7,494 nt of DNA from Peptococcaceae bacterium (GTDB lineage Bacteria > Bacillota > Dehalobacteriia > UBA4068 > UBA4997), in the NCBI GenBank assembly GCA_019421315.1, contig JAHZFN010000256.1:1-7494 (forward strand). The letters run 5' to 3'. Both the position numbers and the translations under genes were made by a program. Positions 6,261 through 7,494 of the stretch are shown piece after piece. Every line of letters starts with the position of its first letter. Position 1 is the first letter of the stretch. A model generated the notes under the pieces. It saw only the letters and a list, made by a program, of their open reading frames with translations, was not told the DNA's origin and ran no database searches.

Positions 6261-6436
6261 GAATATTGTTATTTAGTTTTTTTGCTGCTTTTTTAAGAAT
6301 ACTGTATTTCAAAGTCAAATCCGCCATCATATTTTTATCAAAAAGTGACATGACCGTGAACAAAAAGTCATGTTTTCGACAAAACAACACTGCGCATTGC
6401 CGATAAACAAAATTTTTGCATTGCGCCCCATTCGTA

Positions 6437-6465
6437 TTGACTTGCGGCACAATAAAGGTTACAAT
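6437..6465 (+). promoter_or_regulatory. Sigma-70-type promoter for the hypothetical gene at 6578
   Basis: TTGACT (6437-6442) and TACAAT (6460-6465) are separated by exactly 17 bases, each 5/6 to consensus. Predicted transcription start is near 6472, leaving an untranslated leader of about 105 bases. That leader contains a small hairpin AATTCAA/TTGAATT (6519-6525 and 6532-6538). Confidence 0.72.
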
Positions 6466-6466
6466 C

Positions 6467-6494
6467 TTATCATAGCGATTTTATCATAGCGATT
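6467..6494 (+). repeat. Exact 14-base tandem repeat at the promoter start point
   Basis: TTATCATAGCGATT occurs twice without a gap (6467-6480 and 6481-6494), followed by the beginning of a third copy, TTAT (6495-6498). It begins one base after the -10 hexamer and covers the expected transcription start. It could be a tandem operator for a regulator or a recent slippage duplication. Confidence 0.85.
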
Positions 6495-6577
6495 TTATAG
6501 TTTCATATTTAATATTGTAATTCAAAACAACTTGAATTCGAATAAATTTTCTTTAATTTTTAATTGGAGTGAAAAAA

Positions 6578-7168
6578 ATGACAGAACCTTTGGCAAAAAC
6601 AACAGAGCAAACGGCAGAAGAAATCACCGCCGCCAAACAGGCGTATCTTGACAAGCTGCTGCAAGTATACAACAAAATTTTTGAGATGGAAAAAATCACC
6701 GACAGCGAAATCGGTTTGACGGAAACCGCCCATTATATGCAGTCGGCAAAAAAAGCCTTCATGCGCGCCGAACGCCATGAATATGTTTTCATCTACGATG
6801 TAAAAAATCTGAGCAAGGAGCTTTTTGTGCAAATTCGCGACGATGCGCTGGAAAAAGGTTTGGCAAAAATTCAGCCGACAAAAGGTTACCTTTCCTCTTT
6901 TATCACAACGGTGATTTTGACAGAACAAATAGACGAAGAAGCCAAACCCCTGATTGAACTGCACAGATACATGAAAAATTTGAAGCGGAAAAAGATGGGC
7001 TATGCCAACCAAAGAATCTGCGCCGTGGTTTTTGCCGACAGCTCCGCCGTATACAGCAAAGACTGCAAGGAACTGGGTGTTTTTTTGGAAAATTTCTTTA
7101 CGGCAGAATTTGAAAACAACGAAGATGCACCTCTTGCTGAAGAAAGCCAAGAGCAAAGCATGGATTAA
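6578..7168 (+). CDS. Conserved-looking hypothetical protein, 196 residues
   Basis: I cannot assign a function. The ATG at 6578 is chosen because GGAG (6566-6569) lies 8 bases before it; an in-frame GTG at 6569 overlaps that SD. The chain is soluble, with no signal peptide or membrane segment. Residues 1-20 are polar and probably disordered. YLDKLLQVYNKIFEME (23-38) looks helical, and alternating hydrophobic stretches (EYVFIYDV 68-75, YLSSFITTVILTE 104-116, RICAVVFADSSAVYS 146-160) suggest a mixed alpha/beta fold. The last 20 residues are acidic and polar. The arrangement recalls proteins I know as the DUF8052 family from Clostridia, but this is from memory and unchecked. It has its own promoter with a tandem repeat at the start point and diverges from the mocA operon. 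No clear terminator follows before the riboswitch promoter. Confidence 0.85.
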   Translation: MTEPLAKTTEQTAEEITAAKQAYLDKLLQVYNKIFEMEKITDSEIGLTETAHYMQSAKKAFMRAERHEYVFIYDVKNLSKELFVQIRDDALEKGLAKIQPTKGYLSSFITTVILTEQIDEEAKPLIELHRYMKNLKRKKMGYANQRICAVVFADSSAVYSKDCKELGVFLENFFTAEFENNEDAPLAEESQEQSMD

Positions 7169-7270
7169 CCTGTTTTTGCGGCAAACGCCGCCGAAACGCC
7201 AAATATACTGCAAAATTTCAAGAAAAAACATAAAAAAACTAACGAAATGTAATTATTTATCAATAACCGC

Positions 7271-7299
7271 TTGACAAAAGCGGCAAACAGATTTATAAT
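7271..7299 (+). promoter_or_regulatory. Perfect consensus sigma-70 promoter upstream of the riboswitch
   Basis: TTGACA (7271-7276) and TATAAT (7294-7299) match consensus 6/6 each with an ideal 17-base spacer. Transcription should begin near 7306, about 30 bases before the cobalamin riboswitch. A perfect 6-bp dyad, CCGCTT (7267-7272) and AAGCGG (7278-7283), straddles the -35 and may be an operator. Confidence 0.9.
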
Positions 7300-7330
7300 T
7301 TATTTGTTACTGAAAAGAGTAACGAAAAAC

Positions 7331-7494
7331 TGAATACGGGCTTTGGTGCAGATTTTATCTGTTAAAAGGGAATCAGGTGAAAATCCTGAGCAATCCTGTT
7401 GCCGTATGGAACAGTCGGTTTCTCGCTTTTTAAGCAGCCATTGGGAATATCCCGAGAAGGCGAAATTCGATGCTGATGTCCGAGCCGGAATCCC
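7331..7494 (+). promoter_or_regulatory. Cobalamin (adenosylcobalamin-type) riboswitch, 3' end at window edge
   Basis: This RNA element binds a B12 cofactor and usually shuts off downstream cobalamin biosynthesis or uptake genes, or genes for B12-independent isozymes. Conserved pieces appear in the right order: GGTGC (7345-7349), AAAAGGGAATC (7364-7374), the stem TCAGG (7373-7377) with CCTGA (7385-7389) around a GTGAAAAT-type loop, CAGCCATTGGGA (7435-7446) with its short hairpin GGGA/TCCC, GAAGGCG (7456-7462), and the closing TCCGAGCCGGAATCCC (7479-7494). GGG at 7338-7340 can pair with CCC at 7492-7494 as the start of P1, so the 3' arm of P1 and any expression platform lie just outside. The regulated gene is not in the window. 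Confidence 0.9.

Noticed and set aside
6348..6373. Inverted repeat ACATGAC/GTCATGT followed by TTTT as a terminator
   Set aside because: The stem is 7 bp with a 12-base loop and a short T tract, and no gene upstream on the plus strand needs a terminator.
6176..6406. Plus-strand 76-codon frame with a hydrophobic stretch
   Set aside because: It starts at TTG without an SD in AT-rich DNA. The hydrophobic residues follow from base composition.
6238..6450. Minus-strand 70-codon frame
   Set aside because: It starts at GTG with no SD and overlaps the good plus-strand promoter at 6437-6465.
7178..7191. GCGGC-AAAC-GCCGC hairpin after the hypothetical gene as a terminator
   Set aside because: The stem is only 5 bp and no T tract follows on either strand.
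6560..7231. Minus-strand frame of 223 codons opposite the hypothetical gene
   Set aside because: Its product is very rich in Phe and Cys, a typical antisense shadow. The plus-strand gene has a promoter, SD and balanced composition.

Overview
The window looks like chromosomal DNA from an anaerobic bacterium of low to moderate GC, most plausibly a Bacillota lineage (Clostridia or Negativicutes). The basis is a class III (oxygen-sensitive) ribonucleotide reductase activase, very AT-rich spacers, strong sigma-70-type promoters, purine-rich Shine-Dalgarno sequences and a cobalamin riboswitch of the form common in Bacillota. The lineage is an inference; no rRNA or other phylogenetic marker is present. 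I see no CRISPR array, tRNA, rRNA, transposase or phage gene.

Layout. (1) 1-978, plus strand: the 3' part of nrdG (anaerobic ribonucleotide reductase activating protein), then dut (dUTPase), closed by a clear intrinsic terminator. Both act in DNA precursor supply. (2) 979-1364: a convergent spacer with two inverted-repeat structures that probably end transcription from both sides, plus an imperfect 18-base direct repeat. (3) 1365-5851, minus strand: a four-gene unit read right to left. It holds a MocA-like cytidylyltransferase that would finish the molybdenum cofactor, then the molybdopterin, FAD and 2Fe-2S subunits of a xanthine dehydrogenase-family molybdenum hydroxylase. Electrons would pass from substrate at Mo-MCD through two 2Fe-2S clusters to FAD. 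Several purine-contacting residues known from xanthine dehydrogenase are replaced, so the substrate is open and I leave the xdh symbols blank. (4) 5852-6577: a long AT-rich divergent spacer. It contains a speculative small ORF with its own promoter and a hairpin over its ribosome-binding site, and a good plus-strand promoter followed at the expected start point by an exact 14-base tandem repeat. (5) 6578-7168, plus: a conserved-looking hypothetical protein of 196 residues. (6) 7169-7494: a perfect consensus promoter driving a cobalamin riboswitch that runs to the window edge. The gene it controls lies outside.

The best leads are the unassigned substrate of the molybdenum hydroxylase, the tandem repeat at the 6437-6465 promoter, the possible leader ORF, and the dyad over the -35 of the riboswitch promoter. 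I did not find convincing evidence of a wholly new multi-gene system.
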